The position numbers were made by a program, and so were the translations under genes. Positions 34,601-46,124 of a DNA stretch of 64,000 nucleotides are shown piece after piece. The DNA comes from Paralithodes platypus. Its lineage: Eukaryota > Arthropoda > Malacostraca > Decapoda > Lithodidae. Under the pieces are notes generated by a model. That model was not told the DNA's origin. It saw only the letters and a list, made by a program, of their open reading frames with translations, and did no database searches. Each line of letters starts with the position of its first letter. Position 1 is the stretch's first letter. Location: positions 18,904,811 through 18,968,810 of the forward strand of contig CM064481.1 of NCBI GenBank assembly GCA_032716605.1. Reading direction: 5' to 3'.

Positions 34601-37600
34601 AGTACGCATCTCCTCACTAATACTCTTGATACCTAACCTTCTCCTTAGCTCGTCACTTGATATCCTATCTTGCAGTTTGGCACCACACATCTATCTCATC
34701 ATTCTTATCTCATTGCGTTCCATACGAGGACTTATTTATACATTTTATGTTGGCTATTATTAGAAGTTTTTATTAAGTTTAGAATGAATCTGTGGGTCAT
34801 AAGGTTAATTGTGATAGTTTATACCTCGTTAATTGCTAGAGGTCCTTCCTAAGCTATATAATAGCCAAAATGTAAGGAAGAAATAATGTCCTATTACCGA
34901 AAGGGTTAAAGTATGATATCAAAGCATAATTTTGTGATTCAACTCTCAAAATCCATTGTTATTTCTGGTATTGTAATGTAAACCTTGCAAAATAAACAAA
35001 ACAAAACAAGAACGGCACAATATAAAGACAAAATAACTTATTTCAGCCGGCGCTCTGTGGTGGATGCTGGACACTCAGGATATATATGCTAAATGGGGAC
35101 CAAAGGCAGCAGTGACGGAGTACGAATATTACCTCAAAACCCTCAGACCTCAACTCACCCAGCTCACCAAAAGATCTACGGTTATATTCAAGCTCCTGGA
35201 TGATCTCAGGGTAAAGTAGTCCTATTCTTCCTAAAGTTTATTCTGATCATAAAGGCACTTTCTTGTTTACCTTGACTAGAGCTTATAATACTAAATTCTA
35301 GAAATGTTTATTTTTCAATGTGAATGTGTATACAGTCAATCCTTCGGTAACGCGCGCACTTTGGAAACGTGGATTTGGTGGCACGCGATACACCCCAAAC
35401 AGCCTCTCAGACATAGCCATCAAACACCCACATGAACTACCACCTCTACAACCAAGTGGCAATATCAGCGATCGCGGGACCCGGTGTACTGAAATGGGAT
35501 GATAGTATTCAGTTTAGGAAGTACCTGTGGGAGTCAAAGGGTTAAACGATATACAGTAGTATTAATCCCTTCGATTCCTAAAGGTTCTTTCTAAATTAAA
35601 TAAACATTTATAATGTATGTACAGTATATGTATATACTGTACTCAGGCACCATTACCCTATAGCTGGGGGTGGCCAACTTGAGACAGAGCCCGAACATTT
35701 AAAAAAAAAAAAAAAAAAAAAAACTCACACACATCTAGGTGGCCCAGGAGAAGACCCAGAGCCCAAGGATCACTAGGTTTATAATGGTAGCTAGGAATCC
35801 TCTTACCCTTGTTGTTGTTGTTGTTGCCGTTCCCAAGGCTGCCTGGCCGAACAGCCCCGAGTCCCTAAGGTATGTAGTGTGTTGAGATAGGGTTGAAGGA
35901 GATGTGTTGCTCTGCTTGGGTCTTGGTGTGTACATGTGAGTGTTATGTTGTCTGCGTAGGAAGCTATATTTATTTGGGGTGTGTGGGGTGTGGGTGTATC
36001 ATGCATATTATATAGATTGAAGAGTGTGGGCGACAGGACGGATCCTTGCAGGACTCCATTTGAGAAGTTTCTGATGTTAGATGACAGACTGGCAAATGAT
36101 ACATGTGCGTATCTGCCTGCTAGGTAGTTGGCCAGCCACCTTTTTGCATTGTTGTGCATGTTTGTGTTGTAGATTTTGTTTGTTAGGTTGTGGCAGGGGA
36201 TGGCATCGAAGGCTTTACTAATGTCGAGTGTGGTAGGTAGTGATCTGTGTGGGGGGTAGAACGTGTGTGATCAGTTGTAGTAAGAGGCGTTTTGAGACTT
36301 TGGAGGGTGTGCAAAGGAGTGTGATGGGGTGGTGTGAGGTGGGTAGCATGGGGCCTTTGTTGGGTTTGGGGAATGTAATGATGACACCATGCCTCCAGAT
36401 GTCTGGTATTGTGTAGTGTGAATAACTGTGGTTTGATATGTTGGTGAGTGCTTGTATGCCGTGTGGTCCTAGGTGTCTGATGTATATGTTGCTTATGTTG
36501 TCTGGACCACAGGCGGGGGAGTGCTTAAGATTGTTGATGATGTGCTTTGTCTGATTGTTGGTGAAGGGTGCATAGTCAGGGTCTGTGGGGAATTGTCTCT
36601 TAAGTCGATGACACGTCGGTCGTCTTGATGGGGGTTTAGGTGGCCGACATGAGAGAAGTGATTAATGAGAGTGTTTGCTTGTTGTTTATATGAAGGAATA
36701 GAATCTGTTGTTGTGATTGTGGCATGTGATTGTAGTGTGTTGCTGATGGAAAGTGTGATGTTGTTTAGTGTTTTGTAGTTTTTTGGAATCTGTTTTGTGA
36801 TTAAGTGTTTGGAGATAGTAATTCCAGTTTAGTGTTTGTTGTTCTAGTATCTTTTTGCTACTGTAATATGTGTGTTGAGTGCTTGGATTTGTTGCGCGAT
36901 GTCCTGTGTGTGGGGTGCTGGTGAGTGTTTCAGTGTGTCGCATTGTCTGATGAGGTTTTGAATTTCTGGTGTGAAGTTGTTCTTGTTGTTGTTGTTGTTG
37001 TCATTCCCTACGCTGCCTAGCCGAACAGCCCCGAGTCCGTAAGGAAAGCCATGGCCGAGATTGGGCTTTCAAGGAGTGTAGATAATTTTGTTGGCGTAAG
37101 TGATTGTGTGAAATGCAGTTTTCTATGATATGTTTAATAGTATGGGGTGCTGTGTTACATCCTAGACAGGCGTCACCGACGGAGTCATCCAATCTCTTCT
37201 GATAGCTCAGAAAAGCTGGATGGTGCCCACATCTCAGTCTGGCCAGGTGGATTATTTTTTTTTTTTTTTTTTTTTTTTTTCTATATTCCAACTACTCCCT
37301 CTCGGGCATAGGCTGAGAGCCTGTACATTCCACCGCCCAACACGGTGAAGCCCGTGAGGTCTTGTTCCAGTCTGGGGAGTGAGACATGCGAAGCATCCAT
37401 CATGGCTCGAAGCAGCTCCATCTCTGAAGCGGCCGGTTGCTTCGCTCAAGTGCTTCACCGTCTCACCCTCCAGACTCAGACCCTCCCTCTCAGAACGCCA
37501 CCTATTGAGCAGTGAACTCACTAGGCATTGTCCCCCTGTAACATATTTTGAATATGGGAATATTCATACAGTGTTATTTAATCAGGGAACAACGAGGGTA

Positions 37601-38801
37601 TTTTTTTGGCATTTCGGTGGGCTTTGTGGTAATGCACTGATACTAGGTACAGCACAAATTCAATCCCAATAATATCTTCCCATTGACATATCGGGATTTG
37701 AACCCGGGTCCATTGGATTACCAATCCAGTGGCATGACCACTCCACCACACCTCCCCTAATCCTCGCGAGGAAGGGAGGACTCAGAAGGATGGATTTCAG
37801 GAGGTCGTGCGTGCAGCTGCGTGTTGTCTGTGAGTGACTGGATGGAACGGCGAGTTCAAGTGATATGTATATAGGTTTGCTTCTGGAAGCTGGTTTGGGG
37901 TGGGCAGGGAGGGAGAGATGACAGTATTTGTGTGTGATATTGTATGCTGGGTGTTGTTTTGATGTTCCTTGATGTCTGTGGGTGTGCTGCTGTGTAGTGT
38001 AGTGGATGGTGTTGGTTTGTAGAGGCTGCAGCCAGGAATTGAGTGCCTCTCATGTCCAGGTGGTCTTTGACTTTGAGGACTTTAGTTTCTTGATGTAGGT
38101 GATCTGTAGGTGTAGTAGCTGTGCAGCCTGTGATGATTTTTAGGGCTTTGTTTTGAATGGTCTGTAAGGTCTTGTGATGTGCATCAGCTAGGTTTGAAGC
38201 CAGGCAGGGCTTGCATGTTCCATCACTGATCTTTTATATTGTTTGTATACTGTGGTGTTAGTTTCTTTGTTGTCCTCCCTTTGTAAAATTCACCTACTAG
38301 ACAAGACAGAGTAAGGGGCGAGAGTGCAGGAAAGTGGTCCCGGATCTTAAGAATTGGATCTTTAAATGTTGTTTCTGTTCGGGCTCTGTCTATGGGGTAT
38401 GTGCCTGAGTATATACATACATACATAATACAATAAATAAGATGCCATCCTATTAAAATAGTTAATATTAATTATTTCATCTTGTTCTCACACCAAATTA
38501 GAGAGCAAACGGCCCCTCAAACCAAGCTATCAACACCCGCACCAACTACCCTCTCTACAACCAAGCGGCCATATCAGCACTCTCTGGAACCGGCGTACTG
38601 ATATGGGACAGCACGGTGCCCCTCTCCTATGCCTACACCATCGCCTGCCTCACCCGGCCCCGCACCACTCCCCCGCGCTACCTCTGGAAGTGCACGGACC
38701 AGGGGCATGTTGGCTATATCCTGGTCGAACAATATGCCAACATGATCCTTAATCTCTACTGTAATAAGTACTTTAACTTGAATAGTGTGTATTGCTCATG
38801 A
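30911..38801 (+). CDS. SGNH/PC-esterase-like type II membrane protein gene (five exons)
   Basis: Exons are 30,911-31,665, 31,829-31,952, 32,336-32,531, 35,047-35,210 and 38,502-38,801, all GT-AG with matching phases. They give about 512 residues (492 if started at the Met at 30,971). The N-terminus has a basic patch then a hydrophobic anchor (AFMVLVMIMMVLL), a low-complexity Ser/Asn/Pro stem with N-glycosylation sites, and a Cys cluster (ENMCCRMM). The catalytic domain has VHWVIFGDSHMRY (nucleophile Ser in GDS), LIIFAGALWWMLD (G/W block) and CTDQGHVGYILVEQYANMI, a DxxH-type Asp-His pair near the C-terminus. This layout matches PC-esterase/NXPE-like SGNH hydrolases acting in the secretory lumen. 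The substrate is unknown. Introns 3 and 4 hold transposon fragments. Confidence 0.8.
31829..31952 (+). CDS. SGNH gene exon 2 (GDS nucleophile)
   Basis: Acceptor CTTTCCAAG (an in-phase alternative is 31,835 after GGCAG); donor CAA|GTATGA. It codes GVHWVIFGDSHMRYLFAVFL. Confidence 0.8.
32336..32531 (+). CDS. SGNH gene exon 3
   Basis: Acceptor TATTTTCCAG; donor G|GTTAGA. It codes TEWTSAKTLERTLRANKLM through ETPSLIIF, the central strand leading to the GxxW block. Confidence 0.8.
33160..33490 (-). mobile_element. Tail of tRNA-Arg-type SINE, split by another SINE
   Basis: CACCCAACTTCACTTCTAAACTTAATTAATGAAATC and then ACAAATACATGT match the SINE at 50,690 (CCACCAACCGACTTTACTCC). The match is interrupted at 33,217 by the (AAC)n-tailed SINE and resumes at 33,480 (GGCACTGTAGG). 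Confidence 0.7.
33217..33469 (+). mobile_element. SINE with (AAC)n tail, copy 3 (5'-truncated)
   Basis: Shares AATTGCTGAGGGGCACAGGG to GGCCAGACAGCTTGGGG with the 17,589 copy and ends in (AAC)n. AAATACATGT at 33,207-33,216 and 33,470-33,479 is a perfect 10-bp target duplication. Confidence 0.9.
33725..33850 (+). mobile_element. tRNA-derived SINE (Gln-like head)
   Basis: GATGGTGTAATGGTTAAAGC (A box), a loop with CTG anticodon (TTCTGTA) and GGGTTCAAATCC (B box), then GGAGGATCACATGCTTTCATTAAC. The tail is shared with 22,840. It is not a tRNA gene because the acceptor stem does not pair and it continues into a SINE body. Confidence 0.65.
34335..34740 (-). mobile_element. LINE F family 3' fragment
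   Basis: Minus strand: RLGWFGHVERM-like, PRKTWD-like and NLTSEAALNRVAWNAAI-like coding, then CTGCGTTCC-type 3' UTR and a short ATGT tail near 34,335. Several indels. Confidence 0.75.
35047..35210 (+). CDS. SGNH gene exon 4
   Basis: Acceptor TTATTTCAG; donor CAGG|GTAAAG. It codes AGALWWMLDTQDIYAKWG and IFKLLDDLR. Phase 1 in, phase 0 out. Confidence 0.8.
35400..35545 (+). pseudogene. Degenerate duplicate of SGNH exon 5 (5' part)
   Basis: Reads NTHMNYHLYNQVAISAIAG and GVLKWDDSIQF against NTRTNYPLYNQAAISALSG and GVLIWDSTVPL of exon 5, then diverges to a stop (FRKYLWESKG). One extra A near the start shifts the frame against exon 5, and a TAG lies just upstream. It could serve as an alternative last exon only through the AG at 35,416. 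Confidence 0.75.
35700..35722. repeat. Poly-A tract
   Basis: 23 A within the intron, next to a LINE fragment. Confidence 0.95.
35808..36975 (-). mobile_element. LINE C family copy with internal deletion
   Basis: The minus strand encodes the RT: AKRWLANYLAGRYAHVSFAS, FSNGVLQGSVLSPTLFNLY, and SYADNITLT where YADD has become YADN (about 35,955). Right after HLLQPYLNTLHTL (about 35,880) it jumps to the element's last 50 bp (GACTCGGGGCTGTTCGGCCAGGCAGCC) and (AAC)n, so about 1 kb of 3' coding sequence is deleted. Confidence 0.85.
36976..38250 (-). mobile_element. LINE C family 3' fragment, holding a SINE
   Basis: Minus-strand C-terminal coding (DHLDMRGTQFLAAAST, KTTPSIQYHTQILSSLPP, ARLRCGHHPAFLSYQKRLDD, ENCISHNHLRQQ), ending in (AAC)n at 36,976-37,000. 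Interrupted by the SINE at 37,255-37,759. It abuts the next LINE C copy head to tail. Confidence 0.8.
37255..37759 (-). mobile_element. tRNA-Thr-headed SINE, copy 2
   Basis: Minus strand: GGTGGAGTGGTCATGCCACTG, an anticodon stem-loop GATTGGTAATC (GGT, Thr) and GGGTTCAAATCCCG at about 37,700. The body is as in copy 1, with an A26 tail (T run 37,255-37,280). It sits in LINE C sequence, where the unbroken order can be read at 29,985-30,010. Confidence 0.85.
38502..38801 (+). CDS. SGNH gene exon 5 (DxxH, stop)
   Basis: Acceptor CAAATTAG; reads RANGPSNQAINTRTNYPLYN, GTGVLIWDSTVPLSYAYTI, CTDQGHVGYILVEQYAN and ends NSVYCS at TGA 38,799-38,801. GC-rich compared with its surroundings. Confidence 0.85.
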   Translation, partial: RANGPSNQAINTRTNYPLYNQAAISALSGTGVLIWDSTVPLSYAYTIACLTRPRTTPPRYLWKCTDQGHVGYILVEQYANMILNLYCNKYFNLNSVYCS

Positions 38802-39054
38802 TATCTATGAGATTAAGAATTAAATTAATTAAGCATATTATATACAGTATGTTTCTATTATTAACCTCCTAAGTTAGTTTATATTAGTAAGCACTCTTCT
38901 TATGAACTTGGTTAGCGTGAAGGTTCCAAACAACTCAACCAGTAGACCATTTCAACCAATAAATCTAAACCAATGCCAACTTGAACTACTAAACTACCGT
39001 AACCTAATAAACCTAACCTAACAGTACTGGTTGAAATGGCTTTACTGGTTTTGT

Positions 39055-39820
39055 TACGTACATACATACATACATAACATTTTAAGACTGAGTGTTCCAC
39101 ACATAAGTGCAGTATCAGTCTCTTGTCCTAATGGCGGCATTCCAGGCAACCCTGTTAAGGGCTGCTTCACTTGTCAAGTTCTTGGATTTGAGATCGGCAC
39201 GTATAGTCCGATCCCAGGTCTTCCTCGGTCTACCCCTTGGTACAGCTCCCTCCACAATCACAGACCTGCATTTTTTCACCCAATTTTGTTCATCCAATCT
39301 CTCCACATGTCCATACCATCCCAGTCTACTTGTACGCATCACCTCGCTAATACTCTTTATACCTAAACGTCTCCTCAGCTCAACATTTGTTATTCTATCC
39401 TGTAGCCTGGCCCCACACATCCATCTCACCATTCTCATCTCATTACGCTCCATTCTGTTGACATCCTCTACTTTAACGGCCCATGTTTCTGAGGCATACG
39501 TCATTGCACTTCTAACACATGAGGCATACACCTTTCCCTTCAGGGGGAGAGGCATTCTTTTCATGGTCAGGATTGGCATCAGTTCTCTGAACTTCCCCCA
39601 GCCACACCTAATTCTAGCAACAGTGGCAGCCTCGGCCCCACCACCGGCAGAGATGGTATCTCCTAGGTAACAAAACTTGTTCACCAGCTCCAAAGACTCA
39701 TTTCCAAAATTCACAGCCACATGATCACCTAACACAAGCTTGCCTTTGCACACTACGCACTCAAATTTCTCTATTTCTGACTTATCCTTCGGCAGGGGTC
39801 CCTTTATTCTACTATCCTAT
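39055..39820 (-). mobile_element. LINE F family 3' half, cut by assembly gap
   Basis: The best-preserved C-terminal frame (39,115-39,753) has LVNKFCYLGDTISAGGGAE, RRRLGIKSISEVMRTSRLGW, YGHVERLDEQNWVKKC and PRGRPRKTWD, ending NRVAWNAAIRTRD. The (ATGT)n tail is at 39,058-39,075. The RT part would lie in the N gap. Confidence 0.85.
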
Positions 39821-39920
39821 NNNNNNNNNNNNNNNNNNNNNNNNNNNNNNNNNNNNNNNNNNNNNNNNNNNNNNNNNNNNNNNNNNNNNNNNNNNNNNNN
39901 NNNNNNNNNNNNNNNNNNNN
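39821..39920. other. Assembly gap (100 N)
   Basis: Exactly 100 N, a scaffold join of unknown size. Confidence 1.
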
Positions 39921-41940
39921 AAGATGTTAGCCACCATGCAGTAACTTTAATTCTTACCCCAACCAGAGATTGTATATACAACCCTCTGTTACCATTGTCT
40001 CGACGCATTTTCACCACGAAACAACACCGAAGTTAACCCTACGAACTGTCGTTTTCTTTGGTGTATATATCATAGAAAACGCAGTTCCCAGGAACAACTA
40101 GATCAGCAAGAAATAGTGGCCGATTAACAGTATCCATAAACATCGTATTGACGAGTAATAATACACCATGTTTTGCCCTACTTTTATCCACAGTCAAAGC
40201 ACACACCTACCGTAACCTCCTCTTCCCCACAGCCCCACAGTCCACATGATTCTATCCTTTCCCGACTCATATACCACCCCGTATTGCTCATCCCCCGGTA
40301 GCATTTGGCTAACATACTTTCCCTTGCTTTAACCCCCAAACTCCAATATCAACTGTAGTCTAATGCCACCCCTACGCCCGGAGAACTTAGGGTCAAACTT
40401 CCACGTAGCCCCCTGAACCCTCTCCCTCTCATTAACCCCCCACCCTCCCCGACTCCTTTCCAACCTACCCTCTCCATCATACTTCCAGAAGATCCTTGCT
40501 TTTTCGGTTGCTAACGTTCTCAAACCTTTTATATATATACTCCTATCCAGCCTACCTTCCCTTAGTAGGACGGAACAACATTAGAACTTTACTAACCCTT
40601 TGCATACCATCTATTCCCTCACAACCCTGTACCAAATGATCGTCAGTGCGAGGCTAGCCGCCTCGCCAGTGACTAAACTTCTATTGCCATACTTCCAGAT
40701 AAATGTGGCAGAGTTAGCAACCCAGTCTCCACCACATCCAGCAAACCATGCAATTAACAACCCAACCGATTAAACCAGCTAGTCAAGGCACCTTCGGTTT
40801 TGGTATTACGAACACCCACATCTGTCTCATAAACAGAGGGTTATTACAAACACTTTGGATATGGCAAGCCCCTAGCCACAGCCGCCGGACGACCATCACA
40901 GAGAGAGGGCGCGCACCTCCCCTTTTTACCCACCCGAGGAGGGAGACCCCCACCCCTGCAGAGGTATACCTGACCCCTGTTTTGACTTCCGGGTCATTGC
41001 CAGGTAGCACAGGAATTCTTCCTATCAATGAACTAACCTCTATTAACCCACAATAACCCATTCACCTTTCTTGCATACTCGGATAATCAAATTAGCACCT
41101 CAGCTATACCATAGAATGAAGACTGAGCAATATAAGAGAGACGCTCCTATCACAGCTGTCCCAGTCCTCCTCGCAAAGTAGATCCAGTCTCCCTCCCCTC
41201 AATACTTCCAGTATAGCCAAAATAGTACCTCTTACTAAGGCTCAGTTATATCACATTATGAAGGCTCCCTATAGCCATGTGCCACAACAGTAATCACCAC
41301 CTTACCTAGTCCCCGTATCTATTGAGAGCTCAAATAATTCCATAAGACTCGAGATCCCTATGGCCTACAGGGTCCAAAACCGAGCCTATAAACCCAGCTC
41401 CAGCCCCCAGTAAAATCAGTTGAAAGATAGACACCAACCAGTGGCTGGCCCCCTTAAGTTGACCTCTAGCTCTGCCCTTGTGTTGTTCCTGAGATTTGAG
41501 TTCCAGAGCCGGCAGACTCCGTGGCAGATTTGAGATAGAAGCATCTGTCCACGTACAAGAAATCTACGTGCACCTTATAACCTTCACACACCAGTGGGTA
41601 TATAAGCGTGTAGCCAGCAACGATCGCCAAGAGATCCGTCTTGAGAACTTCCTACATATGGACCCCCTGGACGGCCGCGGAACCAGTCGTTAGCCCCCAA
41701 CATCACGGACGCAAGATAACCAGGACCAGACCAACCAAATACTACCCAAGATTCACTTTATTAGTACTACCGTGTTACAGTACTAATTAGAGACTCACTT
41801 ATTAATCTTTCTATGAAGTGGCTATATCTTTGCCCCAAGATAATTCATATATAACCATTCTATTGGGAAGTGCTAAGCGTATCAGTGTTCATTAATTAAC
41901 AGGCGACATTAACTCTCGTAATTACCCCTATTCAGATATT
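39921..41940. other. Two kilobases without recognised content
   Basis: Short spurious frames only, with C-rich low-complexity patches (40,320-40,480, 40,900-40,990). It may be a decayed repeat or the noncoding part of an LTR element, but I found neither terminal repeats nor conserved motifs. Confidence 0.4.
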
Positions 41941-41946
41941 ATTACA

Positions 41947-43160
41947 TTTTTTTTTTTTTTTTTTTTTAAGAGACAATGAACGGAGGAAGGAAAAACACAG
42001 ATAAAACAAAAAGGTCCATGTGCCTAAAGGCATCCTCCATTCATAAAATGTTTGTAACAACTGGATTTAAACATTTGTTGATTGTAAGTTTGTGGAAAGC
42101 AATTCGAGGGAAGTGAATTCCAAAGAGTAGTAGCTCTGGGGATAAATGAATTCTGATAAGCAGAAGTTCTGCATTGTGGAGGAGAAAGTGTAAATTCATG
42201 GGCGCTCTCAGCTGCCCTAGTTCTACGGGGAAAGATGTGGAGAGGCGGCACAATTGAAGCAAGTTCCTCGGAACAATTGCTGTGAAAATATCTGTAGAAT
42301 AATGCAAGGGATGCAACGTTTCTTCGTATGGCTAATGTAGGAAGGTCCTGTGTGATTGCAGGGTTATTGATTAATCTAATAGCTTTATTTTGAATTTTGT
42401 CCAACTGCCTCAATGCAAACCACTCCACTTCCACCCCACAGAGGTGAACAGTAATCCATCTGAGAGCGCACATGACTTTTATATATTACGGCCAACTGCT
42501 CGTCAGTGAAGAATTCTCGAACTCTGTACAGGAGTCCCAGTTTTTTAGAGGCATTCTTAGCAATGCCTCTAACATAATGTGTCCAGCTCAAGTTAGTAGT
42601 TAATGTTACACCGAGAATGTCAATACTAGGGGAAGTGGGAATATTTACATCATTAAAAAATATATGGGAGTCAGTGAGATTCTGTCGGTTAGAAAATTGA
42701 ATGTACTTGGTTTTCTGTGCATTAAAGGAAACTAGATTCTCTTGTCCCCATTCATTAATTCTAGAAAGGTCCCGGTTCAGAGAAATTGCAGTGTTTATTT
42801 TTGAATTTATAAGATCGGGTTGGGTGAAAGAATTGGTAAATGTGAAGGAACTGTGGAGTGTTGAGTCATCTGCGTAGGAATGTATTGGATTATGAGTGGT
42901 AGATATGAGATCATTGATATGAATGAGGAACAGAGTTGGGGCCAAAACTGATCCCTGGGGAACACCAGCATTTATTGAGTGAAATTGAGAATAAAGGCCA
43001 TCTACCATTACACATATTTTTCTGTTATGAAGATAAGAAGAAATTAGTGGAACTAATGATGCAAGGCCGTAGTGTGACATCTTCGACAATAAGGATTGAT
43101 GCCAGACTCTATCAAATGCCTTCTGATATATACATAGAAGTAAAACCCTAGTGATATCTA
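41947..43160 (-). mobile_element. LINE B-related retrotransposon, 5'-truncated, poly-A tailed
   Basis: Minus-strand frame 42,385-43,089 has ISSYLHNRKICVMVDGLYS, INAGVPQGSVLAPTLF, SYADDSTLHSS (catalytic YADD), NLSWTHYVRGIAKNASKKLG and MDYCSPLWGG. The next frame (42,024-42,473) holds LDKIQNKAIRLINNPA and FIPRATTLWNSLPS. An A tail is at 41,947-41,966. One frameshift near 42,430 separates the frames. The 5' truncation at about 43,160 lies within the RT palm. Confidence 0.9.
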
Positions 43161-43640
43161 ACGTTCGCCCACTGATTTGTGTTCTACGTATTTCTGCTAT
43201 AAGAATATAAAACTTAGATCAGTACCCCCCTGAGGTTACTAGAATTCCCGTGCTCTAAAAATACGCGTGTCTAATTCTAGTCTGTGAACTACTACTTGTG
43301 CACCAGAACTGCCAGTAATAAATCTAATTAGTGAAATTGAATCTATAAGTAACATTGATGTCTTCCAGTATATAAACTTGCGAACCAAGCCAGTGATCAG
43401 AAGAGTATATCTGAACGTTGGAAGTGGGAGACTAGGCTCCATCCAGATCCACTAATGCTAGTTGTTCATTTCTATCATTTGTCTTGTACGAGTATTCATA
43501 CCTTCTTATGCTTCCTATTAAGAGAGATTGTTCTCAAAAGGCGCAGCCATAATATTATTTTATTGTAAAATTAACATATATTGTATGTTTGATTGGCAAA
43601 ATAAAAAAAAATAAATAAAAAAAAAAAAAAAATAAAATCA
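43161..43640. other. AT-rich stretch, nothing recognised
   Basis: Ends in an A-rich tract (43,601-43,636) next to the truncated end of the DIRS element. No coding signal. Confidence 0.4.
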
Positions 43641-43763
43641 TCTTCAATAAACGTGATCGTGTGTCTTGTTACCGTGTGTTTATTTTGTGTTCTCTATTCC
43701 TCATACCTTGTATTGTGCATGCAGCCTTATATACCCAGTCAGTTAGAACTCACATTACCCAAG

Positions 43764-44675
43764 TTAATCCTGTAGAAAAACAGGGCATAACACAGGGTAT
43801 AAAAGATGATGAGTGTGCCCGCGTTTTAGCGCCGGGACCGTGAACTCTGAGAATACATAATCACAATGTTCATTCTTTGCAATGAACGTGGGAGACGGAG
43901 CAATTTGTACATGTTCGTTCAGTCTCCCAAACCTGAGGCAGTTGGGTTCGTTGCTCATCGCCGCCAGCTCAGATACTCTGTTTCCTGTCGCTAGAGCCAT
44001 AAGGAATACCGTCTTCTTTAATACTGAATCAAAGTCCGGCGCATGGTTATATTTGCGTGAGTGAAGCAACGACAAGGCTTTGTCTAGCGACCAGGTAGGC
44101 ATGAGCTGGCGTGATGGTGGGCGAAGCTTGAAACATGCCCTCATGAAGCCCTTTTCTTCTGCCTGCGGTATGGCTAGACCTGTGAGGTCGAAAAAGGGGG
44201 TTCTAATGGCTGACAAGTGATTCTTTAGTGTAACTACTGAGAAACACTTTTGTTCAAACAAGTAATCTAAGTATTTAAAAATAAGAGCCACTGAGGCGTC
44301 TGTTTGCGCTGTCTCTACTATCCAGGTTGTGAACGTTTTCCAATGTGATTGGTATTGTCTCCTGGTAGACATGGTATACTGGTTAAGAAATTTACTTGTA
44401 ACGCTCTCTCCATACTGAGTTAGCCATTTGGCATTTTGAATGTCCATAAGGCAAAAGTCAGCAAGGTCTTTAGGTTGCCAATTGTTTCTAAGTGGAAGGA
44501 CGAGACCGGGAGTAATACTAGGTTCTCGCACCATGTTTTCAATTGGTGGTACCACGTCTGAGCCGGCCATAGTGGCGCGATCATCGAGACTATGCCTCGG
44601 TAACCCTGTAGTTTGTGAACTACCTGACACATGAGTGAAGCGTTTGGAGGTGGAAAAAGATAGATGGAAGTCCAC
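43764..44675 (-). pseudogene. DIRS tyrosine recombinase, C-terminus missing
   Basis: The N-terminal core-binding domain is visible (YTMSTRRQYQSHWKTFTTW, YLDYLFEQKCFSVVTLKNHL, SAIRTPFFDL). The catalytic domain starts with FLMALATGNRVSELAAM, which holds the first active-site Arg. The frame ends HHLLYPVLCPVFLQD, so the later His-x-x-Arg and the Tyr nucleophile are absent (about 80-100 residues short of related proteins). The first 60 codons overlap the preceding linker in another frame. Confidence 0.8.
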
Positions 44676-44720
44676 CTGTTCCAGTCCTCTAATAATGCGT
44701 CGGGCCCCCCCCCGCCGAAG

Positions 44721-46124
44721 TCACTTTCCGGCGGGACAGGTAGAGAGGGAGTCTGTGGTTGCTCTCTGACGCAATAGATCCACTTGTGGACGGTATGGTT
44801 CTGCAATTATCTTGTTGAAGATGTTTTGTCTGATTGCCCATTCTACTGAGGTGCTCAGTCTCCGGGACAGGGCGTCTGCCCAGACGTTCGCCACGCCCGG
44901 GAGATAAGATGCGTGCAGATGAATGCTCAGCGATTCGGCTAGAGAAAAAATCTGTTCTGACAATTCCAACAACCTTCGAGACCTCGTTGACCCTTGCTTT
45001 TGAATGCAGTGGACCGCATTCAAGTTGTCCATTCGAAACGCAATTGACTTACCTTGTAATGAAGAGCTGTGAGTTTGGAGGAAAAACAGTGGGACTTAGA
45101 GCTCTTGTTGGTTTATATGAAAGTTCGTGTCTTGGGACCAAAGCCCTTGCCCCTGGTGGCCTAGGCTTGACTGATATCCCCAGCCTATTGTCCCTGAAGC
45201 ATCTGTGTCTACCCATACCGTAGGCGGAGGAGAAACCCATGTCATGATCGAGTGCAATGTCTCCTTCTTTGCCCAGACCGACAGTAAGTTGTGAATTAAT
45301 GGAGGAATGGTCCATAATTTTCCCGCCGGAAAAAGCGGGAAGAATCTGTTTCCTTCCATGATTAATCTCTTTACTTTCAGCCGGCCCACCTTTACAGTTA
45401 ATTGGATCCAATTGAGAGAACCGACCAAGGACTCCCACGTCGTTCTCGTCGTATTCAGACTGTGGAGAAAACTTAACAGTTTCCTGCGAAATCTGTTGCG
45501 ATTGTCCACACTCTGAGTAAGAGTCAGATTGGCCGTGTCCCAGACCAGCCCTATCCATTGGATTTCCCGTGTGGGGACAAGGAGAGACTTTGCCAAGTTG
45601 ACCTTGAACCCTAGGGTCTGTACATGATTTATCACTCTGTTCACATGGATTTGACATAAACTCTCTGACTCTGCCACCACCAGCCAGTCGTCCAGATACC
45701 ACATCACCTTGATCCCTTGAGCTAGTAGAGGCATAAGGGCTTGCCGGACTAATTTTGTGAAAATTCTTGGTGCTAGGTTCAACCCGAAGGGTAATCTCTG
45801 AAAGACGTAAGTCTCTTGTCTGATCCTCAAGGCGAGGAATTTTTGGGACCTTTTGTTTATGGGGACATGCCAATAGGCGTCTTTCAGGTCTAGAGAGCAT
45901 ATCCAACCCTGTGGCGGAAGTGTGAGCCTGATCTGATTCACTGTGAGCATCCTGAAGGGTGAATTGTGAATATGGGTGTTCAGATGCGAGAGATCTAAAA
46001 CTGGTCGCATCTGCACACTGTCCCTCTTTGGCACAAGAAAAAGTCTGGAGGTGAAAACATGGCAAGTTGGATCTACCGGGACAATGAAATGCTTGGTGAT
46101 CATCTCCTGGACTAGTGACTCCAC
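44721..46124 (-). pseudogene. DIRS reverse transcriptase / RNase H with in-frame stop
   Basis: RT motifs in order: FLVPKRDSVQMRPVLDLSHL, CSLDLKDAYWHVPI, LPFGLNLAPRIFTK, and catalytic YLDDWLV (about 45,690). RNase H follows with VWVDTDASGTIGWGY (about 45,220) and, after an in-frame TAA at 45,096-45,098, MDNLNAVHCIQKQGS and YLPGVANVWADALSRR in the same frame. A poly-C tract (about 44,704) breaks the frame into the linker DALLEDWNRWTSIYLFPPP. The start Met follows directly on a TGA. Confidence 0.9.

Noticed and set aside
37690..37759. tRNA-Thr gene on the minus strand
   Set aside because: Degenerate stems, followed by a 430-bp body and poly-A tail repeated at 26,608. It is a SINE head.
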